Assembly (NCBI RefSeq): GCF_002975175.1 | Contig: NZ_PCNZ01000003.1 | Location: 248,001-312,000 of the forward strand | Source: Bacillus sp. MYb209 | GTDB taxonomy: Bacteria; Bacillota; Bacilli; Bacillales; Bacillaceae_G | Direction of reading: 5' to 3' | DNA length: 64,000 bases | Part shown: positions 24,551 through 34,449 of the stretch, piece after piece | How positions within the stretch are numbered: the first letter of the stretch is position 1 | Layout of the letters: each line of letters opens with the position of its first letter | Notes under the pieces: model-generated | What the model was told of the DNA's origin: nothing | What the model saw: only the letters and a program-made list of their open reading frames with translations | Database searches by the model: none | Translations under genes and position numbers: made by a program

Positions 24551-25999
24551 ATGCAAAAGGAAATATCAGAAAGAAATAAAAAAATTATATTAGTTGTGCT
24601 CATTGCCGGCTGTTTTTTATCAACATTAAATCAGACGCTATTAAATGTAGCGATGAGTAATTTAATGGAAGTATTTGATGTTACGGCTGCTACAGTGCAA
24701 TGGCTATCAACAGGCTTTATGCTCGTGAACGGTGTACTAGTGCCGATTACTGCATTTTTAATGAAACGATTTACTACAAGGCAGCTATTTATTAGCTCAA
24801 TGTTCTCCTTGTTGATCGGGACTGTTCTTTGTGCATGCGCCATGAATTTTGGCATTTTGTTAACAGGAAGAATGATTCAAGCAGTTGGGGCAGGAATTAT
24901 TATGCCACTAATGATGACAGTTATTTTATATTTATACCCTAGTGAAAAGCGTGGCAGTATTATGGGGACCATCGGCTTCGCCATAACCTTTGCGCCAGCC
25001 ATCGCTCCAACATTATCTGGCTTTATTATTGAATATGTATCATGGAGATGGTTATTTATTGGATTAGCTCCCTTTGTATTAATCGTTATTATTCTCGCGC
25101 TAAAATATTTAATGAATGTTGCTGAGACAACAAAAGCAACATTAGATATCGTAAGTGTCATTTTATCAACGATTGGATTTGGTTGTATTATATTCGGATT
25201 TAGTAGTGCGGGGAGCAAAGGATGGGATCATCCAGTTGTTATTACTACAATTATCATCGGCATAATTGTTACAACTCTATTCTGTTTACGTCAAATAAAG
25301 TCTAGCGATCCACTATTAAATTTATCCGTATTTAAGTATAAAATTTTCACTCTTACATCAGTCATTAACGTACTCATTACGATGATTATGTATGCTGATT
25401 TAATTCTTTTACCAATTTACTTGCAAAACGGACGAGGTTTCACTGCTTTTGAATCAGGTTTACTTCTATTACCTGGCGCTGTAATTAATGCCTTCTTATC
25501 ACCTATCACAGGTAAAATGTTTGATAAATACGGGGCAAAACCACTCTTTATTACAGGTTTAATATGCATCATTATATCGATGTGGGGTGTAATTGATTTG
25601 ACCGAATCCACCACTTATATGTATTTAATGGTTCGCACCATTATTCTACGCATTGGACTAAGTTTCATTTCGATGCCTTTAAATACAGCAGGTTTAAACG
25701 CTTTACCAAGAGAATTGGGTTCACATGGCTCCGCAGTGAATAATACCCTTCGTCAATTAGCAGGTGCTATTGGAACAGCAGTTATTATCACTGTGTATAC
25801 AATTCAATCCACTTCACATACTTCACAGTTATCTAGTGAGAATGGAAGCATTTCAGCTATGCAAGTAACGAAATTATCTTCTATCTTCAGCTCAAGTGAT
25901 GCCTACGCATTTATGTTAGTCTTATCCTTTGTAGCACTGATATTTGCATGTTTCATGCCTAAAAAAGTAGCACTCCAAAAATCCGAAAGTAAATCTTAA
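24551..25999 (+). CDS. MFS multidrug efflux transporter, DHA2 (14-TM) family
   Basis: 482 residues with about 14 hydrophobic segments. DHA2 hallmarks: LNVAMSNLMEVFDVTAATVQWLSTGFML in TM1-2, GRMIQAVGAGIIMPL (motif B-like), and TIGFAITFAPAIAPTLSGF (motif C, antiporter signature). Closest feel: Lmr/EmrB/YhcA-type pumps of bacilli. The substrate is not predictable, but control by the divergent TetR gene suggests induction by a toxic compound. GAAGGAG precedes the ATG. Confidence 0.88.
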   Translation: MQKEISERNKKIILVVLIAGCFLSTLNQTLLNVAMSNLMEVFDVTAATVQWLSTGFMLVNGVLVPITAFLMKRFTTRQLFISSMFSLLIGTVLCACAMNFGILLTGRMIQAVGAGIIMPLMMTVILYLYPSEKRGSIMGTIGFAITFAPAIAPTLSGFIIEYVSWRWLFIGLAPFVLIVIILALKYLMNVAETTKATLDIVSVILSTIGFGCIIFGFSSAGSKGWDHPVVITTIIIGIIVTTLFCLRQIKSSDPLLNLSVFKYKIFTLTSVINVLITMIMYADLILLPIYLQNGRGFTAFESGLLLLPGAVINAFLSPITGKMFDKYGAKPLFITGLICIIISMWGVIDLTESTTYMYLMVRTIILRIGLSFISMPLNTAGLNALPRELGSHGSAVNNTLRQLAGAIGTAVIITVYTIQSTSHTSQLSSENGSISAMQVTKLSSIFSSSDAYAFMLVLSFVALIFACFMPKKVALQKSESKS

Positions 26000-26002
26000 A
26001 AT

Positions 26003-26041
26003 AAAAAATCCTACTCGTTTTCTATACGAGTAGGATTTTTT
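26003..26041. terminator. bidirectional terminator between MFS gene and ltaS
   Basis: AATCCTACTCG / CGAGTAGGATT stem flanked by A6 and T6, between convergent genes. Confidence 0.85.
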
Positions 26042-26046
26042 ATTAT

Positions 26047-28008
26047 TTATTTTGTTTCCCCGTCTTCAGTCATCTTCACCTTCGTTTTATTGTTATAGTT
26101 ATATTTAGAACGATCTACCGGTGTAAATCCTTCTGGTGTGTAGAATCGTAATAAGTCACCGTTAACAACTTGGTCGGAGTATTTTAGTGATTTTTGAACC
26201 ATTTGTTCATTTTGTTTTATTTCATCTGTAAATTCTACAGGTTTCCCAGTCGCTGTATCATAATATTTGCCGTTAAGTGCTGTAACTGTTGGGCTTACGT
26301 AGTTACCGTTACGGAACGGAACGACTTGTTTATGCTCTGGTGATAATAAATCTGATCCGAATTGGACATAATTTTTCGTATCTGTACCTAGTAAGTGTAA
26401 TAACGTTGGAAGAACGTCAATTTCTCCGCCGTATTGATGTTGTACGCCGCCTTCCATTCCTGGTACGCGAATGATTAAAGGTACACGTTGTAATTGAGCA
26501 TTTTCAAATGAGTTCATTTCTTTACCCATTATTTGAGACATTGCTGCACTATGATTATCTGAAATACCGTAATGGTCACCGTACATAACGATAATTGAGT
26601 TATCGTATAAACCAGATTGTTTCAAGTAATCAATGAATCCTTTTACAGATTCATCTAAATAGCGTGCTGTTTGGAAGTACGTATCTACTGATGAATCACC
26701 TGTTTTAGCTGGTTCAATCGTTGCTTCCGCTTTATCAATCGGATAAGGGAAATGGTTCGATAACGTAATGAACTTCGTATAGAACGGTTGTTTCAACGTT
26801 TGTAATAACGGAATTGATTCATTAAAGAACGGTTTATCTTTTAAGCCATAGTTTACTACATCTTTTTCATTCATATCATAGTATGACGCATCAAAGAATT
26901 TATTAAAACCAAACGATTTATAAATTTCATCACGGTTCCAGAACGTTTTGTAGTTACCGTGGAACACTGCTGATGTGTATCCTTGTTGACCTAAAATAGC
27001 TGGTGCTGATTGATACGTGTTATGAGCTTTATTTGTAAAAACAGATCCTTGCGGTAATCCAAACATTGAGTTCTCTAACATGAACTCCGCATCAGATGTT
27101 TTACCTTGCCCTGTTTGATGGAAGAAGTTATCAAAGTATAACGTATTCGCATCTTTTGTAAATGAGTTTAAGAATGGTGTAACCTCTTGACCATTTAGCT
27201 TGTAGTTTAGTAAAAAGTTTTGGAATGACTCTAAATGAATATAAATTACGTTCATTCCTTTTCCTTTACCAAAATACTCAGGATTTGGACTTGCATAAGT
27301 TGATGTAAGATAGTTTCTAACTTCTGTCATATTATCGCCATCAGCTAATGCTCGTTCTGTTGAAGCTTTCGCACTTTGAATACCATCATAAATCGTAAAG
27401 TTGTACGCCCCTAAATATTTCACGATATAATTGCGGTCAAATGTTCTTGTTAACAATTCAGGACGGTCAGATTCTGCAAGACCTAGGTTAATACTAAAGA
27501 ATAAAATACCTGCTACAAATACTAGAGATAATTTATGCTTCGCAACACGGATTGGTTTAGGATTTACAAATTTCGTTGCGACTAAAACAATTAAAATGAT
27601 TGTATCTAAGAAATATAGTGGATCATATAAGTGTAGCAATGCAAAAATACTACCACCTAAATCTCCAAAGTTATTCGATTGTGTTAATGTCGGGAACGTA
27701 ATAAAGTCGCTGAAAAAGCGATAATATACTACGTTTGCGTATAAAAGTATAGACATTAGCAAATTAATAATAATTAACCAAATGTAAGCTCGTTTCCCTT
27801 TTGCGAATAGTGCGAGCCCTAAAAATAGAACTGCTGAGCTTAACGGGTTGAAAAACAGTAAGAACTTTTGGATTGTGTTCGATATCCCTAAATTAAATTC
27901 TGTCACATATGCTGCATATGTTTTTAACCAAAGTAAAATAACGGCAAATACGAAAAATCCAAAATGATTACTTAATACTCGTTTACTCTTTAATAAAAAT
28001 TGTTGCAT
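26047..28008 (-). CDS. ltaS: lipoteichoic acid synthase family protein (LtaS-type)
   Basis: 653 residues. Five N-terminal membrane helices are followed by an extracellular sulfatase-fold domain. Seen: NVIYIHLESFQNFLL (metal-binding Glu), QTGQGKTSDAEFML with the catalytic Thr of the GKTSDAEF motif, and YGDHYGISDNH (metal-binding Asp-His). LtaS polymerises glycerol phosphate from phosphatidylglycerol onto the lipid anchor. The B. cereus group has several paralogues, so polymerase versus primase or stress-type role is open. GAGGTGGAG supports the ATG at 28008; an upstream ATG adds seven residues. Confidence 0.88.
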   Translation of the reverse strand: MQQFLLKSKRVLSNHFGFFVFAVILLWLKTYAAYVTEFNLGISNTIQKFLLFFNPLSSAVLFLGLALFAKGKRAYIWLIIINLLMSILLYANVVYYRFFSDFITFPTLTQSNNFGDLGGSIFALLHLYDPLYFLDTIILIVLVATKFVNPKPIRVAKHKLSLVFVAGILFFSINLGLAESDRPELLTRTFDRNYIVKYLGAYNFTIYDGIQSAKASTERALADGDNMTEVRNYLTSTYASPNPEYFGKGKGMNVIYIHLESFQNFLLNYKLNGQEVTPFLNSFTKDANTLYFDNFFHQTGQGKTSDAEFMLENSMFGLPQGSVFTNKAHNTYQSAPAILGQQGYTSAVFHGNYKTFWNRDEIYKSFGFNKFFDASYYDMNEKDVVNYGLKDKPFFNESIPLLQTLKQPFYTKFITLSNHFPYPIDKAEATIEPAKTGDSSVDTYFQTARYLDESVKGFIDYLKQSGLYDNSIIVMYGDHYGISDNHSAAMSQIMGKEMNSFENAQLQRVPLIIRVPGMEGGVQHQYGGEIDVLPTLLHLLGTDTKNYVQFGSDLLSPEHKQVVPFRNGNYVSPTVTALNGKYYDTATGKPVEFTDEIKQNEQMVQKSLKYSDQVVNGDLLRFYTPEGFTPVDRSKYNYNNKTKVKMTEDGETK

Positions 28009-28029
28009 CTCTCCACCTCTTTTGATCAT

Positions 28030-28318
28030 CCAAGGCTTATTTTATATAAGTCTGTCTCTCTCAATTTTTCTTCTTCAAATAGATTTTATTTGTTTAACTA
28101 TATGAAGAATATTAGTAATTATAATTTGTAGCTTTTATTTATTCAACTATTTCTTTTTAAACAGTTTGACTTTGGTTTCTATTTTACAAAATACATTTGT
28201 AACATTTCCTGTTTTCTCCCAAGGCTCATCCACTAATTATGACTCCACAAACTATAATCCTTTATTTCCTCATTTGCAAACTAATCTTTCTCCAATTTTG
28301 GTACATATTTCACATAAG
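28030..28318. other. intergenic stretch upstream of ltaS, no gene seen
   Basis: About 290 bp, very AT-rich, with no open frame that has a ribosome binding site. It presumably contains the ltaS promoter, but no clean -35/-10 pair stood out. The right edge is the terminator of the AHSA1 gene. Confidence 0.5.
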
Positions 28319-28358
28319 AAAAAGTGTAGTTTGCAGTAATTGCTCAAACTACACTTTT
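28319..28358 (-). terminator. terminator of the AHSA1 gene
   Basis: AAAAGTGTAGTTT / AAACTACACTTTT stem with loop, just after the stop codon of the SRPBCC gene on the minus strand. Confidence 0.75.
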
Positions 28359-28367
28359 CCTACAATC

Positions 28368-28865
28368 TTATCCTTTGTAACTAACTTCCCCAATTGCAAC
28401 TAATTCCTTTAACCCCATAAACATTAAATTCCAACCATGCTCAGACCCGTCATGATGCTCTTTAAGCGCTTTTTCAATATGAAGTTCTGTCCAATCTTCT
28501 TCATGAGGAACGATAATGTTTTGTGAAAATATCATTTCAGATCCTTGTTGATGATCTTTTATCTCAACTGTAATTATATCTTCTAATTCGCTAAATTGTG
28601 GCATTTTGAAAGTAAACACCAATTTTTTAGGTTGGTCAATTTCAATATATTCTCCTATAGCTCGATAATCATTCCCATCGCGATGGTCAACAATTTCCCA
28701 ACTTCCTCCTACTCGAGGAGTATTTTTCGCTACTTTATTCGTTCCTTCCAATGTAAAAAACCATTTCTTCATCATTTCAGGGTTTATCCATGCTTCAAAA
28801 ATTTCTTCAGGAGCAACATCAAAATCCCTTACCATCGTTAATGTTATTTTTGAATAATTATTCAT
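28368..28865 (-). CDS. SRPBCC/AHSA1 domain protein
   Basis: 165 residues of the START-like AHSA1 fold: LTMVRDFDVAPEEIFEAWINPEMMKKWFF at the N-terminus and GGSWEIVDHRDGNDYRAIGEYIEI, then HEDWTELHIEKALKEH and GWNLMFMGLKELV (landmarks, each in separate pieces of the protein). Such proteins bind hydrophobic ligands; few have known function. A longer frame exists, but GTGGGGAG is correctly spaced only for the ATG at 28865; the ATG at 28871 is too close to it. Confidence 0.8.
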   Translation of the reverse strand: MNNYSKITLTMVRDFDVAPEEIFEAWINPEMMKKWFFTLEGTNKVAKNTPRVGGSWEIVDHRDGNDYRAIGEYIEIDQPKKLVFTFKMPQFSELEDIITVEIKDHQQGSEMIFSQNIIVPHEEDWTELHIEKALKEHHDGSEHGWNLMFMGLKELVAIGEVSYKG

Positions 28866-28923
28866 TTGCATACTCCCCACTTCATATAAAAATGAAGATT
28901 TTTTTATTTGAAGTAAAATACAC

Positions 28924-28960
28924 AAAACCCTCGCTCTCATAAAAGAAAGCGAGGGTTTTA
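28924..28960 (-). terminator. terminator of the ABC-F gene
   Basis: AAAACCCTCGCTTTC... pairs with ...GAGCGAGGGTTTT, read on the minus strand after the ABC-F stop codon. Confidence 0.8.
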
Positions 28961-28968
28961 ATCATTTA

Positions 28969-30594
28969 TTATTGACCTTTGTACATTACATCAACTTGTT
29001 TTTGAAGTTCTTCACTTTCTAAGAACTCATCATACGTTGCTACCTTATCAACTACACCGTTTGGCGTTACTTCGATAATACGGTTTGCAATTGTTTGTAC
29101 GAACTGATGGTCATGAGAAGTGAATAGTAATGTTCCTTTAAATGTGATTAAACCGTTGTTTAATGCTGTAATAGACTCAAGGTCTAAATGGTTTGTCGGA
29201 TCATCAAGTGTTAATACGTTTGCACCGCTTAACATCATTTTAGATAACATACAACGAACTTTTTCTCCTCCAGATAAAACAGAAACGTTTTTCTTTACTT
29301 CTTCACCAGAGAATAGCATACGGCCTAAGAAACCACGTAAGAAACTTTCTGATTCATCTTGTGGAGAGAACTGACGTAACCAATCAATTAAAGTGTAATC
29401 ACTGTTCTCGAAGTACTCAGAGTTATCTCTTGGGAAATGAGCTTGAGATGTTGTTACACCCCATTTGAATGAACCGCTATCTGGCTCCATTTCACCCATA
29501 AGAATTTTAAATAATGTTGTCATCGCAATATCGTTACGTCCGATAAATGCAACTTTATCACCTTTATTTAAAGTGAAGTACACATTATCTAATATTTTTT
29601 CGCCATCAATCGTTTTCGAAATACCTTCAACTGTTAATAGGTCATTTCCTACTTCACGTTCTGGTGTGAAACCAACGAACGGATAACGACGTGATGATGG
29701 TCTAATATCATCTAATGTAATTTTATCTAACAATTTTTTACGAGAAGTTGCCTGTTTCGCTTTAGATGCATTTGAGCTAAAGCGTGCAATAAAGTTTTGT
29801 AACTCTTTTACTTTTTCTTCTTTTTTCTTGTTAGAATCTTGCGTTAGTTTTAATGCTAATTGGCTTGATTCATACCAGAAGTCATAGTTACCAACGTATA
29901 ATTGAATTTTACCGAAATCAAGATCAGCCATGTGCGTACATACTTTATTTAAGAAGTGACGGTCATGGGATACAACGATAACTGTATTTTCAAAGTTCAT
30001 TAAGAAGTTTTCTAACCATTGGATCGCTTTTAAGTCCAAGTGGTTGGTAGGCTCATCTAGTAATAGAATGTCAGGTTGACCGAATAAAGCTTGAGCAAGT
30101 AATACTTTTACTTTCTCTGCCCCTGTTAATTCAGACATCTTTTTATCATGAATATCTTCACCGATGCCTAATCCTTTTAGAAGGATTGCAGCTTCTGACT
30201 CAGCTTCCCAACCGTTTAGCTCAGCGAACTCACCTTCAAGTTCTGCAGCACGCATGCCATCTTCATCACTAAAGTCTTCTTTCATGTAAATTGCATTTTT
30301 CTCTTGCATTACTTTATAAAGACGTGTGTGACCCATCATTACTGTTTCTAGTGCAGGGAACTCTTCATATTCGAAGTGATTCTGTTTTAATACTGCTAGA
30401 CGCTCACCTGGCGTAATATGTATGTCACCTGTTGATTGGTCAACTTCACCAGATAAAATCTTTAGAAATGTTGATTTACCAGCACCGTTTGCTCCGATTA
30501 AACCGTAGCAATTACCTGGCGTGAATTTTATGTTAACATCTTCAAACAATTTGCGATCCGCAAAACGCAAACTAACGTTACTTACTGTAATCAT
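28969..30594 (-). CDS. ABC-F family ATPase (YkpA/YbiT-like)
   Basis: 541 residues with two ABC domains and a charged linker (about residues 245-300), no membrane segments. Domain 1 has GANGAGKST, signature LTGAEKVKV (LTGAE for LSGGQ) and LLLDEPTNHLD. Domain 2 has LSGGEKVRC and VLTLDDPTNHLD. ABC-F proteins act on the ribosome, in translation factor or antibiotic-protection roles. Odd: the second Walker A reads GRNDIAMTTL, with Met where the catalytic Lys belongs, and the second Walker B ends in DD rather than DE. Both were checked in the nucleotide sequence. Confidence 0.85.
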   Translation of the reverse strand: MITVSNVSLRFADRKLFEDVNIKFTPGNCYGLIGANGAGKSTFLKILSGEVDQSTGDIHITPGERLAVLKQNHFEYEEFPALETVMMGHTRLYKVMQEKNAIYMKEDFSDEDGMRAAELEGEFAELNGWEAESEAAILLKGLGIGEDIHDKKMSELTGAEKVKVLLAQALFGQPDILLLDEPTNHLDLKAIQWLENFLMNFENTVIVVSHDRHFLNKVCTHMADLDFGKIQLYVGNYDFWYESSQLALKLTQDSNKKKEEKVKELQNFIARFSSNASKAKQATSRKKLLDKITLDDIRPSSRRYPFVGFTPEREVGNDLLTVEGISKTIDGEKILDNVYFTLNKGDKVAFIGRNDIAMTTLFKILMGEMEPDSGSFKWGVTTSQAHFPRDNSEYFENSDYTLIDWLRQFSPQDESESFLRGFLGRMLFSGEEVKKNVSVLSGGEKVRCMLSKMMLSGANVLTLDDPTNHLDLESITALNNGLITFKGTLLFTSHDHQFVQTIANRIIEVTPNGVVDKVATYDEFLESEELQKQVDVMYKGQ

Positions 30595-30711
30595 GTGTTT
30601 CCTCCAATTTCGATACTTTTATATACATACTTCAATTACTATAACATATTTAACAAACTAAAGGTATATCTTATCATCATTGTATTGGGTACAAAATAAT
30701 TTCTTTAAACA

Positions 30712-31875
30712 TCAAAAGAAATCATAAATACACGGCTTACGCACGGGCACTAAATTCTCAAATGCACGTATCTCCTCTTCGCTTCCGCTTATTAACTCTA
30801 ATTCATTTAATTCTAACGGACGTTTATAACCAAACATAATAGTAGATAACGCGTTAATATCCATTTGAATCCCTTTTTCTTTTGCTGTTTCTTCTTTAAT
30901 GATTGTTATTTCATTATTTTTAAGTTGAACCGTTACGTTATTCCACGGTGCAAATGAATCTGTAATATGTAAAATCACTTCTTGTTCTTCGTTGCTCCCA
31001 TTCCATTCATATTGTTTGAAGAACTGTTCTACATCTACAATTCTTCCCATGAAATATGGAGTTACTTCTGCTTTTACTCGTGGTTCTTGTAATGTGTAAA
31101 GAAGTGGCTCTGTTTCACTTAGTATCATTTCAAGATCTTTTATCATAGAATCATGTTGGCAGATGAAGTTCCAAAGACCAATTCTTGCTTCATTATGCAG
31201 TGGAACAAACTCTTCTACTGTCATTTTAGAGTTCTCTATTTTGTATAAAATGTAACCCGCCGCATTTTTATTTTCATCATAGTAAACAGCCAATGTTAAT
31301 TCATGATATACCGCTTGTAGCCACCATTTACGGTCTCGAACTAACATACCAGAAAAACGTTCTGCAAATGTTTCATAGATCTTCTCTATTTCTTCTAGAT
31401 GGTTTTCTTTATTAAAACGTTTCACTGTACCGTTCACTTGTTTTTTCATTATTAAATCGCTCTTCGTCATATGACATATATGGCGATTGGCACAAAGTTC
31501 CCAGCCGTATTTGCGGTAAAATGAAACTGCAAATGGATGTAACATCGATACACTATATCCATCTTTTTTCATCGTTTGAAGGGAATGCTGAAGCAACTCT
31601 TTTACATATCCGCTTCTTCTATACTCTGGGTACGTCGCTACCCCTGCAACGCCGCCCATTTTAAACTTTTCTTTTCCTATGCAGATATGAAACGGTATAA
31701 GATGGAGTTTTGCCGCTAACTCGTCACCTTCCATGATGCCGTATATTTGATGGCTTTCCTTCATTCGAGTAAGTTGCTGCTGCAATCGTTCCTCATTTAC
31801 TTTATATTGAAAAGAGTATTCTGATAAAGCTAGCGCTTCTCTGAATTTATCTTCTTTTAGTTGTATAACGTTCAT
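30712..31875 (-). CDS. eis: Eis-like GNAT N-acetyltransferase
   Basis: 387 residues, the length of Eis enzymes: an N-terminal GNAT domain with GVAGVATYPEYRRSGYVKELL (acetyl-CoA loop RRSGY), a second degenerate GNAT domain, and a C-terminal SCP2-like domain. The chain ends in a carboxylate at Phe (YDFF), as Eis uses its C-terminus in catalysis. Mycobacterial and B. anthracis Eis acetylate aminoglycosides at several positions. GGATGGAGGAG supports the ATG at 31875. Confidence 0.85.
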   Translation of the reverse strand: MNVIQLKEDKFREALALSEYSFQYKVNEERLQQQLTRMKESHQIYGIMEGDELAAKLHLIPFHICIGKEKFKMGGVAGVATYPEYRRSGYVKELLQHSLQTMKKDGYSVSMLHPFAVSFYRKYGWELCANRHICHMTKSDLIMKKQVNGTVKRFNKENHLEEIEKIYETFAERFSGMLVRDRKWWLQAVYHELTLAVYYDENKNAAGYILYKIENSKMTVEEFVPLHNEARIGLWNFICQHDSMIKDLEMILSETEPLLYTLQEPRVKAEVTPYFMGRIVDVEQFFKQYEWNGSNEEQEVILHITDSFAPWNNVTVQLKNNEITIIKEETAKEKGIQMDINALSTIMFGYKRPLELNELELISGSEEEIRAFENLVPVRKPCIYDFF

Positions 31876-31939
31876 ATATTTCTCCTCCATCCTTTGTTTG
31901 AATTATATCATAATTCTTAATATTTCAGTACGGTGAATG

Positions 31940-31994
31940 AAATTATATCGACGCTTCGACAAAGAATATCGACTTACCGATAAATATCGACACC
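31940..31994. repeat. dispersed intergenic repeat, copy A
   Basis: AAATTATATCGACG, then TTCGACAAAGAATATCGA and AAATATCGACACC. It shares ATTATATCG(A/G)CG and TTCGACAAAG(A/G)ATATCGA blocks with copy B at 57.36 kb. It resembles the short interspersed bcr-type elements described in the B. cereus group, though I cannot name the type. Confidence 0.6.
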
Positions 31995-32004
31995 TGTCTT
32001 ATAT

Positions 32005-32032
32005 AAAAAAGCAGATACATTACGCATCTGCT
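32005..32032 (-). terminator. terminator of the aro operon
   Basis: AAGCAGAT / ATCTGCTT stem on the minus strand followed by six Ts, right after the aroA stop codon. Marks the end of the aromatic amino acid transcript. Confidence 0.8.
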
Positions 32033-32042
32033 TCTCATCAAT

Positions 32043-33332
32043 TTATTTAGCTAACGTTTGAAGCTCTTCAAAAAATGTAGGATACGATACACCTACTGCT
32101 TCTGCATCTTCAATTATTGTTTCTCCTTCAGCAATGCAGCCAGCAATCGCAAGCATCATTCCAATGCGGTGATCACCGTGACTATGTACTGTAGTTCCTT
32201 TTAGCTTACATTTACCGTAAATAATCATTCCGTCGTCGGTCGCTTCAATACGAGCTCCTAGTTTCGTTAGTTCAGCAACGACTGTATCGATACGATTCGT
32301 TTCTTTCACTTTTAGCTCGTGTGCATCTTTAATGACTGTAATTCCGTCTGCTTGTGTTGCTGCTAAAGCGATAATTGGAATTTCATCGATTAGTCTCGGA
32401 ATAATATCCCCGCCGATTTCTATTCCTTTCAGTGACGATGTTTCAATTGTAATATTTGCAGCAGGTTCTGATGCACCTTCGTTAATTGGCTCTACAGTAA
32501 ACGTAGCCCCCATTTTCTCAAGAACATCAATAATACCTGTACGAGTCGGATTCATTCCTACATTTTGTAATAGTAGTTTACTATTTGGAATAATTGCGCC
32601 CGCTACTAAGAAAAATGCCGCAGATGATACGTCACCCGGAACTTGAACGTCTGTTCCTTTTAGATTTTGTCCACCAGCTAGTTTTACAGTTTCCCCCACG
32701 CGAGTTACTGTAACGCCAAACGCCTCAAGCATTCTTTCTGTATGATCACGCGAAATATGAGGCTCTGTAACAGTTGTTACACCTTCTGCACGAAGACCTG
32801 CAAGTAAAATAGCTGATTTCACTTGTGCACTTGCTACCGGTGAAGTATATTCAATCGCCTTTAAATTCCCGCCTCGTATTGTGAGCGGCGTAAACGTTCC
32901 TTCTTCTCGGCCATCAATTTTTGCGCCCATTTTCTTTAGTGGATTTGTGACACGTTGCATCGGTCTCTTCGCAATTGAAGCATCACCTTGCACGCAAGAA
33001 AAGAATGGTGTGTTTGCAAGTATTCCTGACATTAATCGTATCGTTGTACCAGAATTACCTACATCTAATACAGTTTTTGGTTCTTGTAAACCTTCTAATC
33101 CTTTTCCAATTACCGTAACTTCGTCTCCATTTTGCGTTATCTCTACTCCCATTTCTTTAAAACAAGAAATAGTACTTAAACAATCCGCACCAGGAAGAAA
33201 TCCTTTAATTGTTGTTTTTCCTTCCGCGATTGCGCCAAACATAACAGCGCGATGCGAAATTGATTTATCGCCAGGGATTGTAATTGTGCCATTCAATCCG
33301 TTATTTACAGTTTGTACTGTTTTTTCTTTCAC
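32043..33332 (-). CDS. aroA: 5-enolpyruvylshikimate-3-phosphate synthase
   Basis: 429 residues. EPSP synthase joins shikimate-3-phosphate and PEP in the sixth shikimate step. Seen: [30 protein letters not shown], the RDHTERML motif and [14 protein letters not shown]. The frame is open into tyrA, but GAGGAGGG is spaced for the GTG at 33332, giving the usual Bacillus length; the upstream ATG overlaps the tyrA stop. Last gene of the operon. Confidence 0.93.
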   Translation of the reverse strand: MKEKTVQTVNNGLNGTITIPGDKSISHRAVMFGAIAEGKTTIKGFLPGADCLSTISCFKEMGVEITQNGDEVTVIGKGLEGLQEPKTVLDVGNSGTTIRLMSGILANTPFFSCVQGDASIAKRPMQRVTNPLKKMGAKIDGREEGTFTPLTIRGGNLKAIEYTSPVASAQVKSAILLAGLRAEGVTTVTEPHISRDHTERMLEAFGVTVTRVGETVKLAGGQNLKGTDVQVPGDVSSAAFFLVAGAIIPNSKLLLQNVGMNPTRTGIIDVLEKMGATFTVEPINEGASEPAANITIETSSLKGIEIGGDIIPRLIDEIPIIALAATQADGITVIKDAHELKVKETNRIDTVVAELTKLGARIEATDDGMIIYGKCKLKGTTVHSHGDHRIGMMLAIAGCIAEGETIIEDAEAVGVSYPTFFEELQTLAK

Positions 33333-33348
33333 GTTGCTACCCTCCTCA

Positions 33349-34449
33349 TTAAATTGTTTCATACGTTTGGTATTCTGCTTTTCCTAGTGCGATTTTTGCC
33401 TGCGTGCGATCCTCTTCCCTTTGGAAACTAATTCGTAACACCCCAAGTAATCCTTCACGGGCTTCTAAAATTTGCAAGTTTGTAATGCTAATTTCTTCTT
33501 CTGCTAAAATACTCGTAATATGAGCTAAAGCCCCTACTTTATCTAAAACATCGACGTATAAGTCGTGATAAGCAGGAATTGCGCCCCTCTTTCGCACCGG
33601 TAAAGAATCACGGTATTCTTTTGCGTCAGCAAAATAGTTTTGTATTTCACCTGCATCTCCTTTAGAAACCGTCTTGTATAAATCTTCCATTTCAGAAACC
33701 CATTCTTCTAATAGTTCCAATAAATGCTCACGGTTTTGTTTTACAATATCACTCCACATTTTCGGACTACTTGATGCGATACGCGTTATATCTTTAAATC
33801 CGCCTGCCGCTAGTTGGTGAATAAGCGGGTTATCCCCTGCATGTTTCTCAACTTGTTTTACTAATCCTGCTGCGATTAGATGCGGAAAATGGCTAACAAT
33901 TCCTGTTACATAATCATGTTCTTTTGTATTTAAAACGAGAAAATGCGATCCGGTTCCTTTTAACCATTCTTTCAGCTCATCTACTTGATCCGTTGGCACG
34001 CGATTCATTGGCGTTAAAATGTAAAATGCGTTTTCGAAAAGGTGCGCCTTTGCACTTTCAACACCAGTTTTATGAGAACCTGCCATTGGATGTCCACCGA
34101 TAAAAGAAACTTTCTTTGATAATAAAGCTTCCGCTTCATTCATGATTGTCCCTTTCGTACTTCCTACATCGGTAACAATAACATCTTCTCGTAAATGAAA
34201 TGATGCAAGTTTGTGTAATAACTTTTTTGTTTCTTCAACTGGAGAGGCAAAAACAATTAAATGTGCCTCTTCACATGCACTCTGTAAATCTACTGCTACT
34301 TCATCAACTACATGTAATTCTTTTGCGCGCTCTACTTGCTCTTTAAATATGTCATAACCGATAATCGTTACATCGTGCTCTTTTTTAATCGCTAATGCAA
34401 GAGAGCCTCCTATTAATCCAGTACCGATTAATACTACCTTTTTACACAT
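33349..34449 (-). CDS. tyrA: prephenate dehydrogenase
   Basis: 366 residues. It converts prephenate to 4-hydroxyphenylpyruvate for tyrosine. N-terminal NAD-binding [13 protein letters not shown], catalytic-region [14 protein letters not shown], the [12 protein letters not shown] motif, and a C-terminal ACT domain (about residues 295-366) for feedback control. The start MCKKVVLIG overlaps the last codons of hisC; an upstream longer start is possible but would extend further into hisC. Confidence 0.92.
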   Translation of the reverse strand: MCKKVVLIGTGLIGGSLALAIKKEHDVTIIGYDIFKEQVERAKELHVVDEVAVDLQSACEEAHLIVFASPVEETKKLLHKLASFHLREDVIVTDVGSTKGTIMNEAEALLSKKVSFIGGHPMAGSHKTGVESAKAHLFENAFYILTPMNRVPTDQVDELKEWLKGTGSHFLVLNTKEHDYVTGIVSHFPHLIAAGLVKQVEKHAGDNPLIHQLAAGGFKDITRIASSSPKMWSDIVKQNREHLLELLEEWVSEMEDLYKTVSKGDAGEIQNYFADAKEYRDSLPVRKRGAIPAYHDLYVDVLDKVGALAHITSILAEEEISITNLQILEAREGLLGVLRISFQREEDRTQAKIALGKAEYQTYETI

